Assembly: GCA_027563935.2 (NCBI GenBank)
Contig: CM050453.2
Span: 14,598,611 to 14,662,610 of the forward strand
Origin: Costus lasius
Lineage: Eukaryota; Streptophyta; Magnoliopsida; Zingiberales; Costaceae
DNA length: 64,000 nt
Direction: 5' to 3'
In this document: in pieces, positions 8,471 through 19,980 of the stretch
Numbering within the stretch: position 1 is the stretch's first letter
Layout: the number at the start of each line of letters is the position of its first letter
Notes under the pieces: model-generated
What the model was told of the DNA's origin: nothing
The model's input: only the letters and a program-made list of their open reading frames with translations
Database searches by the model: none
Program-made: the position numbers and the translations under genes

Positions 8471-11040
8471 CTCCTAGGGTACGAATTACCTTCTCTCGAA
8501 GTGTAATCCGGTGTCTAGCATAAGCCAATCTCCTACTCTCGTTGCAAAATTAACCTAAGAGACCCATTAGGTTCTATGAAAGACCGTAAATCCTCGTGTG
8601 ACATCGAACGACTCTCGTAATTCTAGTCACAAGTTTAAATGAGCACGATCGAGTGTTACGATTCACCTCTCGGTACTTCTCGTAACATTTAACACATATA
8701 AATGTTTGGCCACAACATAAATACGCAATAAGTGCAACTCATTTAAATAAGTCAAATTACTTAAAATAACACTGATATTCATAATAATGTTTTACATGTG
8801 GAAATATGTTCAACGGGCTACGCCCAAGCTCCGAACTAGGGTTTTACGCTAAGAAACACATAGTTACTCAATGAAAACATAAGAAAATATAACCAAAAGT
8901 TAGGGAAATTACAGAACAAGGGTAGGAGACGACGAATCTTCAGTCCTCTCTCAAAAGCGCGAAAGAATCCAGTTGAATCAAGGCCTCGAATGCAAAAGTC
9001 GCCCAACTTTCGCCCTAGTCGCGTTCCTTCAAAGTTCGAACTCTGTAACCGCCCGAAATTCTCGATCTTATACTTCTTTCGAAAGATTAGGCACTTAGGA
9101 AGATGAATTGGGAGTTTCCCCCAATTTCCTAGCATCTGGAGCGTCCGATTTGATGAAAAACGGATGAAAGGTCGCGATCTGCGAAAGCGATCACGGGCGT
9201 GATCACCGTCACAGCCAGGCCGTGATGCGTTCTCAAACCTGCAACAAAGAGATCACGGCCGTGATGATCGACACGGGCATGCCGTGATGAGCCCAAAAAA
9301 TCCAAGAATTCTCGTCATGCCCGTGATGCGTCCGGTGATGAGATCGGCTGACTTTCGGTGAGATGGTCATCACGGCCGCGATAGAGAACACGGGTAGGCC
9401 GTGATGGCTGCGCTGGCAAGTGAACACACCCGTTCTCTGGGCCATGACGTGTGTGCTGATACAAAGTGTCGATGCCGATCTGATTACGGCCGTGATGGCC
9501 ATCATGGCCAGGCCGTGATGAGCATCCATAACTTCAAAATTTTCCAAAAATTTCCTATATGATGCTCGCAATGTCTTGAACCTTTCCATAACTTCAAATC
9601 TTCAAAATATTGTCGAAAATAGAGGGAAATAACTTGTATTTCATAAACAATTGAAAAATAGTGAAGATTCTAAACTTAATGGAAAAAGATTCAAAATAAT
9701 ATCATATAAGCAAGACTTAAGCCTAAAAAGATCGTATGAATGGTACTTTAAATCATATCAAAATAGCACTCATCAAAATATCACAGACATAAAATCTTGC
9801 TTGTCCTCAAGCAATTAAACTAGCTAGAAACCAAATGGTAATGAAAGAAAGATGTTCTAAAGCTAAAGCACTTACTAATATAAAAACCATTACACTTAAC
9901 CTTCAACCTTAGAAGACAATTGAGATACAATTAATACTGAAAACAGAAATCAATTCGCTAGTTATACCTCAGCATCTGAAAAAGGATTAAGCACTATTTA
10001 TACTAAAACTAAACATTATCATCAATTCTTTCTAAACTCACCAAACTAATCAGAATTCACCAAGATGTATTTTCTTTTCTAAACTTAGAATCATGAATTA
10101 TCATCAGTTGGCTCAAGCTACTTCTCTGAATATGTTTTCAACCTTGTTACACGAAAGACAATCATTTGTGATGAATGCACCCCCGGTACTTAGTTGGAAA
10201 ACAGATTCAGAGTGTGTACATCACATAATGAACAAAAACTCATTTCTTCATACCTAATCAAAGTTAGAAGAAAGTGGAGTTGTTCACCCTTACCTAACCC
10301 CTTCTTTTTCACATGACTCAACTTATTCTCTTTTTGTGGTTTTTTTTTCTCGGCAGTGCCAAGTTGGATGAAACCTTTGGAGTCATCTTCACTTAGGTAC
10401 CACTGCCCCTTTTTATTTCCCAAATTTGTTTTTTTTTTACATCCTTGGTATCTCCTTCTTAGATGGTTCACTGAAAGGAATTCAATAAATACAATAAAGT
10501 CATAGTATGTAATTATGCTGTAAAACTAGATCAGAAGAAAAGTTTACCTAGTGAATATCATTCATGCTCAATTATAATCTAAAGGCAAGGTAGCTGTGTA
10601 AAAGTAGACATGATTTGAAGCACTTTAACCAAAGAACAAACATATTTTCATGCCACAATGGTAACTCTGACTAGCTGAATTACTCAGACAAATAGAGATA
10701 ACATAATCATCACAGACTTAGGATTGGGCACAGGTGTGCAAAAGATAAGCATGAAAAACATCTATGAAACTCGGTGTGTATGAAACATCACATAACATAA
10801 CACTAACACATGAAAAACCAAAGTCTTAAAAGGAACAGTACATGATTACTGACTAACACATACTAAGAGGGAAACCCTCTACCCACGGCAAAAGAACTGC
10901 ATAGTCTCCGATGCAGCCAAAAGTACAGAATAGCCTAGCAAAGTAAGCAACTTACTAAATATTAACCTAAGTCATATGAGATGTATTACCTGAGTGGGTT
11001 GAAGTAGCAGCTATGTTAGAAGAATTACCAATTACAAGAA
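8471..11040. repeat. LTR-like and retroelement-derived block, copy A (partner 45928-48493)
   Basis: The block matches 45928-48493 almost base for base with small indels. In copy B the sequence extends further left into a likely LTR start; here it is cut by virus DNA at 8470/8471. It includes a cluster of TCACGGCCGTGA-type palindromes (9180-9530) and a stretch near 9790 with CTTGCTTGTCCTCAAGCAA, which resembles sequence near the edges of some plant Ty3 LTRs (from memory, weak). ORFs of 60-120 codons here are not convincing genes. A short plus-strand stretch near 10100-10260 (WKTDSECVHHIMNKNSF) is faintly like the pre-integrase region of copia pol. Confidence 0.6.
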
Positions 11041-11479
11041 TTACCAACTTACTAAATATTAACCTAATTTTAACTATTAAATATTATTATTAATAATTAA
11101 ATATTTTAAAAAATTAATTTTTAAATTGATTTTACTTATTAAATATTATTATATGATAATTATATATGTAAAATAATTAGTTTTTAAGTTGTAGTGAATG
11201 AATTTCGAACTCATGACCTACTAACTCGCAAAACAACCTTCAACCATTGCACTAGATAAACAATCTAAATATAATTTTGAGATATACATATATATACCGG
11301 TCGGTTCGGTTAACCGGTCAAAATTTTTTCTCCGAACCGTAACCGAACCGAATCGAACCATTATACTAAAAAAATCGACCGTGAACCGAACCGATCCATT
11401 CGGTTAACCGCCCATTCGGTTCAGTTCAGTCGGTTTTTCGATTCGGTTCGGTTTTTTCGATTTTTTTGAACAGCCCTAG
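11041..11479. mobile_element. AT-rich non-autonomous transposon remnant, hAT-like right end
   Basis: Absent from copy B. An AT-rich stretch (11041-11300) is followed by CGGTTCGGTTAACCG-type repeats (11300-11460), ending GAACAGCCCTAG. The reverse complement of that end (TAGGGCTGTTC) resembles termini of plant hAT-type non-autonomous elements. The left end was not found, so borders are uncertain. A 22-nt stretch around 11045-11070 repeats sequence at 10950-10973. Confidence 0.4.
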
Positions 11480-12860
11480 TGTCAGGCCCGAGTTCACCCG
11501 GTTCAGCCCAAAGTCCATTGGGCCTGACCCAAACACAAACCCACAGGGAAAAGCCCGGTCAACATGCGATTTTGACCGAGATTTGGGGGCCGAAAGACGG
11601 GACGAAGCTTTCGTCCGCGTGCAGCTCGGGCAACGGGAAAGGCGGACGCGGCGTCCTCTCCACCAGACTCCAGCGAAGCAACGAGCGGCTCCTTCGGACG
11701 CCGGCTCGGCTCTCGGACACGGCGAGTTCGGCGGACGGACGCTGGCGGCGCGACGTCTCCGCGAGACTCGGACGGCTGGCGGACGACTCGGCTGAAGGAT
11801 GCGGACGCGATCTCCTCCGACCTTCATGCACGCGGACGACAGCAGCATCAGACGCGAAGGACGCGGAGCTGGAGACGACGCGAGCGGATCGCGCGGACAG
11901 GCGGAGCGAAGGAGGAAAACTCGGACGCGGAGCTCGCGGAGGCGAGATCTGCGGGCGACGTGGTCCACGCGGCGAAGCTTCTCTATAAGAAGCTTGACGA
12001 CGACGAGCTCGGGGTGCGCGAGGGCGTCACCACACAGAGCGCCGGGGAGCGACTCCACCGGCGACGGCGAGGCGCCGTCGCCCTTCCAGAGCAGGGCTCT
12101 GATGCCGGTTCCAGGAGGGAACCGATGCCGACGCCGGCGGGCGTCGATGGCGACGTTTAGGGCAACGTCGGTGACGAGAAGAGATTGAGAGAGTTGTAAC
12201 CGGCGTCTAGAGAGACGACCGGCGAGAGGAGCAAGTGGGAGAGGGGCGGGCGACGGAGGCCGTTGGCCCGGAGAGCTTGTAAACCGTTCGAAGGAATAAA
12301 GCTCCGTTTTTCTACGCACTCCTCTTCCCTATTTCGGAGCTCCAACAGCGGCGGTTTCCGGCGAGTTCGCAGACGCGGCAGCGACTGGCGGCTGAAGCAA
12401 CGACGTGGCGGCGTCGTGCGTCGAGAGGAAGAAGACGACGCGATACTCGAGGTGCGAGTCAACGAAACGAGCAGTCAACGCTCGAATCGAACGAAATCGA
12501 ATTGGATTTCGATTTCAGGCTGACATCAGCGGGGCGACGCTGACGTAAGACGGTGATTACGCGCGGCGGCGAAATAAAATCGAGGGCTGACGTCACGCTG
12601 ACGCCAGCAAGGTGATGATTTTGACTTTGGTCAAAATCAGAAGAGGTAAATTAATTTTAGGGTTTTGATCGGATTTCCTAATTGGGGTTAGGGTTTTCTC
12701 CGTGCGAATTGTATTTTGGGGAGAAAAATTATCCGGGGAGATTAGGGTTTCTAATTTCGGGTCGGAAACCCTAGGGAGAGTTACGTTCTGGTGTTCCGCC
12801 GGATTGCCCTGAGATAGCATTTAAGGGCTGTTTTCAGGCCGATCCGACCGGGGCGTGACA
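11480..12860. mobile_element. Solo LTR (1381 bp) with 5-bp target duplication CCTAG
   Basis: The sequence starts TGTCAGGCCCGAG and ends GGGGCGTGACA, with matching TGTCA/TGACA tips. The five bases before (11475-11479) and after (12861-12865) are both CCTAG, a perfect target site duplication. No internal retroelement region is present, so this is a solo LTR left by recombination. It is much more GC-rich than its surroundings, which creates long spurious ORFs on both strands. It is absent from copy B, so it inserted after the A/B duplication or was lost from B. Confidence 0.85.
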
Positions 12861-12865
12861 CCTAG

Positions 12866-13277
12866 TGAGGTTACTTACCCACATTGGTTATATGTAAATG
12901 TACTCATTCAACAATGATAAATCAAATGCTATACTTCCCTTGCTTAAAAAGTGCATATACTTTATTATAATGCATATGAAGTAAGGAGAAATTTAGCACA
13001 GCTACATAGAATCTCAACACCAAAACAAAATAATGCACATCGTTGTTCACATAATTGGTGCATTTCAATTTACATCATAATGAAATTTCAGTTCCAAGAA
13101 ATATAAAATTAGATAACACTAGTATATCCTCCAGTCAGACATAAAATAGCGTAGACAGTCTAATAGCGTTAAGATTCAGAATTAATTTCAAAAGAAGAAT
13201 AAGGGAACTCAATCTTACAAACAACTAATCCTGCATCACAAAGAGAGAGAGCAACTATCAATTGGCATCAGTATTAC
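12866..13277. other. Non-coding flank of the Rab fragment (copy A)
   Basis: Start of the second shared block with copy B (partner begins at 52767). AT-rich, no ORF of note; it corresponds to the 3' flank of the Rab-derived exon. No element borders seen. Confidence 0.5.
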
Positions 13278-13710
13278 TCAAGTTGAACAGCAGCCAAATT
13301 TCTTCATTTTAGAGGCATCGTCTTTCACCTTTATTCTTTCACCTTTTATGGAAAGAGAAGTCGCTGCATCATCGCCAGACTCAACTGCTTTCTTGCTAAC
13401 AATGCGGTAAATCTGAGTCAACACTTCTGCAAATGCGTTTTCAACATTTTTTGATTCTAGTGCAGATGTTTCCATGAAATATAAGGATTCCCTCTCAGCA
13501 AAATCTTTGCCATCTTCAGTAGGAACAGCAACAAGGTGGCGGAGGTCTGACTTGTTCTCCATAAGCATCACGACTATGTTAGGATCAGTATGGTCTCTCA
13601 ACTCCCTGAGCGAACGTGAAACATTCTCGAAGGTAGTACGTCTAGTAACATCATAAACGAGCAATGCACCTACTGCTCCTCGATAGTAAGCACTTGTGAT
13701 GGCTCGATAT
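13278..13710 (-). pseudogene. RabA (Rab11-type) small GTPase, second exon only
   Basis: The frame encodes the C-terminal two-thirds of a plant RabA GTPase, which acts in trans-Golgi/endosome traffic. It begins [11 protein letters not shown] just after a splice acceptor (TGCAG at 13711-13715), the usual intron position in RabA genes. The guanine-binding motif is MENKSDL (canonical NKxD), the ETSAL motif is present, and the end is GCCST, a double-Cys prenylation site. The first exon, with the P-loop and the DTAGQE motif, is not found between here and 16591, so the GTPase cannot be complete. The duplicate in copy B carries further lesions. Probably a captured gene fragment rather than a working gene. 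Confidence 0.8.
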
Positions 13711-13715
13711 CTGCA

Positions 13716-16591
13716 TTGGTTAATCAGATTACAACATAAAATTTGTCTTAAACAATTTTGATTGTCTATATGTAACAAAGTTGCAACGCATAGAAGCTCA
13801 TATCTTCAACTTGATCTCTCAGTGTTCTCAGACTAATCAACCTATGGTAATTTCACACCCATGAGTATGACATCGTCAACTACCCTCTTAAACCGTAATC
13901 CCTTATGGAAGCTCGTTATTGATTTCTAGTAGGCATTGTTACGGAGAGAAACTAATGGCGGAAAATAATCTCAAACACAGTGATATGCGTCAGTTTGCAA
14001 TTTTAGCCTATTTAGGTTTCCTTCAATATTGATGTTTCTTTATAAGAAATAATAACCCCAACTACATGCTTTTAGCATAAAAATCCACCTTGGTTTATCA
14101 TGATAATTCAGGTTCTAGGAGTACCAAACAAGGAAAATCTTCAACAAATTAGGAGGCAGTAGAAATGATTGGCATACTATATTGCATCCATGCCATGGTA
14201 TTCAATTTGACAAAGCTATCTGATAAAAATGGATTATTACAGCCCAATAAAATGGACATGCCAATAGTAAGTGTGTGCCACCATAAAGAAAGAAACAACC
14301 ATTCCACGGGATACCAAGTCAGTGTAAAATTATTTATATATGTGAAAGTGAGTATATGGTACATGATCAATACTATTTGCTACATGTCACGTGTAGGTTT
14401 GGAACCTGTACTAGTATATGGTACATGATCGATATTAACATGGTATTACCATATACATATATGTAAAGTATAAAAGTATATCTAATACTAGTACTAGTAT
14501 AAGGTCGGACTAGTATGTACCACCTACCCAGTACAGAGAGTATGAACCAATTTTTAAATCCTTGAATGGTACCGACCAATATCGATCTATGTTGGATCGT
14601 ACTAGTTTGATAGTACTAGTTTGACACTAGAACAATACATCAATACATACCGAATTTGAAAACCTTACTAGCTTACCACAAAGCAATATAACTCTACTAG
14701 AGCATGACTATGTCGTGAGGTTTCGCCAACTTTAATCTAATGTTGATATGAGTTTTCTTACATGAATCATGAATGCTTTTTGATAGTGCATGGTCACATG
14801 GTTTTAAAAACAATGAAGTTCCATACAAACTAAAGTGATATTCTGGACTCACTAATGTATCAAGAATAGCTTAAATGGCAACATGAGGGCATGGAAGATA
14901 GAGATATGAAGATCTTTAACCGTTAACTAGCAAAAAAAAAAAGAAAACTAAACTAATACCATCCATCATCTCTAATATTATAATGGGAACAAGTGGAAGC
15001 ATCTTCAACTATATTGAAAATGGTTGCATAAATCTGCGGGATAATGAGATAAATGTTTTTCCAATAGCATTACATCTATAGAGAACTAATTTTTTATAAT
15101 TGTAGCCTAACCACAATGCCAGCAATAGCATATCATGTCTAGGTGTGAAGGCTTAATTAACCATGCTAAACGCAATTTAATCATCTTTTGGTTTCAAACC
15201 GAAAGCAATAAACAAACATCTAGTGTTACCATTGACGGGAGCTATATTACATGCTCCTAGAGTATGGTAATAGAGAAGGGGATCAAAAAGATACTGACTT
15301 GAGCATTTTTAGTAAAGCAGCAGAAAATTGAGTGCATAGAATTTTGTCATAGTGATCTAAGTTCGTGTCTATATACCTATGCAATTTAGTCTCATATTTT
15401 TGTGAGCCCTCTAACATTGGTGAAGTGGTCTTTGCGAGACCTTATTTACCTACTTTTATATAATCCATATTTTTGTCCTATATCCAGGCCTGCTAGGCTG
15501 CCACAACTCTAGACACTTCACCGCCGGGTCCACCACTATACACTTGCACACTACCCTAAACACCCTCCTAAACACTTCACCTCTCTCATCACTCATCTGT
15601 ATCTCATCCCATTCACTACATTTCCCCTCCCATACTATAGTCCCTTCTCCGTATCTCACTTGTTCATCTTCCCTTTGGCATGTTGTCTTCTCCTCCTTTT
15701 TTTTCCTTTTTCCTCCTAGGGTTTGGTTATGTAAAAACCCTCTTTTCCTTAAACTAAGGGCCTTTATTCATCCTTTTTGTGGTCGATGATCTTTTTAACA
15801 TGTCTTTTGCTCTCAAGTTTTTTCCTCTTTGAATAACATGGGAAACTCAATCGTATCAATTCTCCTCCTATGCTAGGCATACTTCTGATTGTGCTATATT
15901 TATTTGACTCCTCAACAGTATAGAACATCACATTTAGTGCTTTGTTATGTGTCTATTTAACACAAGAAATTTGAGATACCTTTACAAGACCTATTTTCTA
16001 GAGAATATATTGAAACATAGTGCACGTCTACATCATTTATGAGGTTATTTTCAACCTAAAGCAAGAGAATTAATATGTATATTGTGTTGGCGAGGGGGAG
16101 GAATTTATTTTCCACTTGTTATTATACAAATTAAAGGATGAATGAAAATGGGGAGTTGGCGAGGGAGGAATTCCTTTCCCACTTGTTGCGGGATGCTTCG
16201 TTTGAAGTGAAAGGGTGATTTGTGTTTCCTCTCTAGGAAATGTGAAATTGTTTTAGATAGACAAGTGTTTCAATCCTCCATACTCTTGCAACTAGTTACA
16301 ATAAATTAAGTCAAATGGAAGAGAGAATAATCAAGCACAAAATAATCCACTATAAGAGGAATGACATTAATCTTTCAACAACTTAAACGCAATAAACCAA
16401 CGATAATTATACACCATAACAGGATTACAAGTGCAATTGGTGCAAAACTAGGTTATTTGGCGGTGTACTTCACAGTATGAGCAAAGAAGCAATCGTTCTA
16501 AATGCATCAAAAAAGCTATTGGCGAGGCGTTCTTTCCAACTACGGTTCAAAAAATGATGCCAAGGATTTTTACAAATTTGCTTCAACTTTC
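13716..16591. other. Intergenic stretch, no gene seen (copy A)
   Basis: AT-rich non-coding DNA shared with 53679-56333. A CTAGTA-rich palindromic patch lies at 14400-14650 and a pyrimidine-rich patch at 15530-15720. About 160 bp near 14171-14330 are absent from copy B. The first exon expected for the Rab fragment was looked for here and not found. Confidence 0.5.
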
Positions 16592-16855
16592 TTAAGCAGC
16601 AACCTTTGCTACCGCTGTTTGTTTCTCTTCATCAGTAAAAGGTATTGGTTTTGTAGGGGCAGGTAAGCGTCCGATGCTGTCAACCCTATCTTGTTGCTTT
16701 GGTGGTGGCCTAGCTGGTCTCGGTAGCAGCCGCCCCTTCTTTTCAAACCACTCAGGCTTGAGCAGTGCCTTAAATCCCAATTTGTTGTACACCTTCCTAA
16801 TGGAGCCACCCGCTTCTTCCACTACTCCTTTTGCACGAGCAGTTACTCTAGATAC
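16592..16855 (-). pseudogene. Mitochondrial ribosomal protein L15 (uL15m), last exon
   Basis: The exon starts at a CCGCAG acceptor with VSRVTARAKGVVEEAGG and continues KLGFKALLKPEWFEKKGRLL and SIGRLPAPTKPIPF, features I recognise from plant mitochondrial L15. It joins in phase 0 with the exon at 17414-17503. Relative to copy B one Tyr codon of a KVYYNKLG stretch is deleted (KVYNKLG). With two further exons it makes the C-terminal ~145 residues only; the glycine-rich rRNA-binding N part is missing, so the gene is 5'-truncated. Confidence 0.75.
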
Positions 16856-17413
16856 CTGCGGACTCAACACGGTTAATTAATAAGAAACACTCAGTTCTAA
16901 AAAAACAAAAATAAACTACCCATTCTAGCCATGACCTCTTAAAATAAAGACAATAACAAAAACAACATAATATGAGCATGTAAGATCAATGCAATGGTGC
17001 CAATGGTGCTTGTGCTGGCCTAGTAAGCCTAGACAATTCCAAAGGCTCATTGTTGTGCGTATTTTAAAGTCGAGACGCATTGCTTCCGCATTGCATACAT
17101 TAATTTGAGTTATATGAGATCATGTTAGCTGCATGATCAGTTGACAATCAAGCAACATGGTAAAACCAATTGAACCAGAAAAACTACTCTAGAAACAACT
17201 AACGTATTTCTTCAGTACAGCTAAAGTTATCACATACTTGACTTTCTCAGAGCTAAAGTTATCCAATTGCAAGTGTGTTCGTTATTGCTCATACACCAAG
17301 GGAGTGATAGAGAGATCTAATTACACTTAGGATGAGCCAACAATTCGTTGAAGGCCATATATTTCAGTGAGCAGTTTACTTTGAAAATAAGATGACAGCT
17401 AAAAGTAGCTAAC

Positions 17414-17503
17414 CTCTAGGTGAATCGGCCATTTGATATGTTCTGAACCGCGAGCCATCAATCTAACACCGTCCTTTATCTGCTTACCTATTGCACCTGT
17501 ATC
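17414..17503 (-). pseudogene. Mitochondrial L15, internal exon (30 codons)
   Basis: Encodes DTGAIGKQIKDGVRLMARGS and then EHIKWPIHLE. Acceptor TATAG and donor GAG|GTTAGC are in place. Both joins are phase 0 and match the L15 reading frame across the neighbouring exons. Too short for a simple ORF scan. Confidence 0.75.
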
Positions 17504-17581
17504 CTATAATCACATGGAATGTAGCTTAGTCTAAATAATCAGAAAAGAGAGATGTATAAAATCCAAAAATAAGTCAAGTAC

Positions 17582-17665
17582 CTTGAGGGCTTTCATCGTA
17601 ATGAGCTCTGAAGAATCAATCTCCCCTGCATTTATGAGTTTTGCAATCTTCCCAAGTCCTACAGG
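17582..17665 (-). pseudogene. Mitochondrial L15, first surviving exon (28 codons)
   Basis: Encodes PVGLGKIAKLINAGEIDSSE then LITMKALK, with acceptor AAAAG and donor AAG|GTACTT. It joins in phase 0 to the next exon. No upstream L15 exon (the Gly/Arg/Lys-rich N terminus) is recognisable between 17666 and 19980, so the fragment starts here. Confidence 0.7.
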
Positions 17666-19980
17666 CTTTTAGGATAACGAAATCATAAATTCAAGATATA
17701 TAAAACAGGAAACAGATACATATTAGATTTTATTTCTTAAAATTAAATGTTAAGTACAAGAGTACAAGAGACTCTTAATCTATTATTAAAAATAAATAAA
17801 CAGATTTTATGTCATGCTAAGAATGCTGAAAATAAACCCAAAATCTAAAAGTAAATATCCACAGAATAATGTGGGCATATCTGCTAATGATATCTGATGT
17901 AAAGTAAAACAATCAATTGTTTGTCTGATTGCTTAGAATTTAATCAAGAATGAAAGCGTTGGCCCTGAAATCAAGTGCAAGATAATATCCTATAGATTGC
18001 AAAAATAAATCAGAAAAGATGGATCAATTGTATAAACGGATATCATCAAGGGTTAGTAGGGCAAAATCTGCATCAAAGGCCACTGTCTACATGTATGGAT
18101 TGGTGGCACTTCATTTGAAAGAATAGCTAAGTAAAAACAATTTCAAAGCATTCTATTGACAAAAGAACTTATAGAAAACTAAGTTAATAAACTAAAAGCA
18201 CGACAAAATGGTCTGCACGCATCCTATTACAGGAGAAGCTTACAGAATATAGAGAAGTATCCAACAAGTGAGTGAAAGCATCATTCTTTGTAATAGAGTT
18301 TAAATTGATTTTGGATTATATATATGGTCAAAAATGGTAATCAAATTAATTACAACAAGTTCTCAAACACAATAAAGAAATGTACAAACAATCTATAACT
18401 CCTTTGCAGCGTCATTTTCCCCCTTATTCCATTAATTTATCCCCTTCTTCCACACAAGCCCTTAAAGATATTGACTCTTTTATATCCACAACTGCTTAGA
18501 TCCCTTGTCAAGTAGGCAATAACATGATTGATACCATGTTCAATTATGTGTATCAAATGCTAAAAACCTCCTGCCATCTTCCAAACAAAACCTTACACTG
18601 TATATCCTAGAAAGGAAAAGTAAAGGGTCTGTCATTTCCTTGGAGAGATAGAAAAGAAAAAGTAGGAAGTGAATGGAAATAGGAGATAATTTCCTAAACT
18701 TCGGTTCCTCTCACTTTGGATAAAAACTAGGAAGAGTACACGCAACAATAACTCCTCAAGCTTGCCTAGCAACAAGCATCATTTAGAATACACACTTGTG
18801 CTCCTCTAGCTCAAGCCAATGTGAATGAAATCAACAACCCAAAGCAAGCCTAGTAGTGGCTGTCACACATCAATGATGGCGAGATCCATGTGGGATGCCT
18901 TGCCTCAACCCGTTAAGTGGGACTGGGTAGTGAAATGGGCCTAGACACAGTAGGCACATCCATGACAACTGATATTAAGGAAAATATGCAAACACTCCCT
19001 TTAAACACAAAGTCACATAGATTCACTGCAGGAATCACATAAATATCAAAACTAGCTATTTGGCATGCAAACATGCATTATTATGCATACACATAAACAT
19101 ATATCATCATATATTCTTCCTACAATGATCGTATTATAAAGACTCATAACAAATATCAATATTAGGATAGCATTTACAATTACATGGAATGTTTGAATAT
19201 TGAAGAAACGATAAAAACATGAATAATGGAATGAAAACTTAACTTATCAAGATTAATTGATAACTTCGGTTTCAATCATAAACTGAATATATAATAAATT
19301 AAATTTATTAAAAAACCGAGATATTCTCGGTCAATATAAATAAAATGTTATAAAAAATTTATCTGTAAAATCAAATCCCTATATTTTTGTTTAGTAGATG
19401 ACATTAATATAATATTAAAGTTTGACCACTTTTAATTTTCCGTATAATTAATTAGAGCATATATTAAAATTATTAAAATCAGGGAAATTCTTAATCAGTA
19501 TGAGAAATATAATAATTTTTTATTACTTAAAATATTTAATTTTTATAGATTAGTACTAATTGATTTATGAGAATCTTTAACCCATTTTAGTTTCTACCCT
19601 AACTTAATTAAATTGCAAATAAAATAAATAAATAAATTGAATATTTATAAGCGGAACTTAAATAAAATATTGTATATTTTTGTATTAATTAGAATATCTG
19701 ATCTTACTAATTATTAGAAAAAAAAGTGAATTAGTCATTTACAACCTAAACATAAAGCAGTGAAGCAAGAGAGGAGCATTGCTAGCAACAATAGTGAATA
19801 AATAAGAATACTATATTAACTTAATTTATTGATTTGGTAGCCCATAATGAATTTTAATACATTAGAAGAAAAAGATTAAGTAACATACAGCTTCATAAAC
19901 TGAAAAAAGAGGCATAAAGATAAGATGATTAAAATAATAGATAGAGAAGTGAATTAACATACATAAAAAAAGAAGAAAAC
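17666..19980. other. Intergenic or intronic AT-rich DNA (copy A)
   Basis: No gene seen. The right part (about 19500-19890) is the 3' flank of the CNL unit and recurs in decayed form at 34540-34960. The last ~110 bp (19870-19985) resemble 22390-22492, the spacer after the upstream CNL unit, so the same tail follows both units. Confidence 0.5.

Noticed and set aside
9180..9530. CRISPR-like regularly spaced repeats
   Set aside because: Repeats are imperfect palindromes at irregular spacing in plant DNA; no array structure.
11426..12523. ORFs up to 297 codons on both strands
   Set aside because: They lie in the GC-rich solo LTR and its flank; Arg/Ser/Pro-rich translations with no family resemblance.
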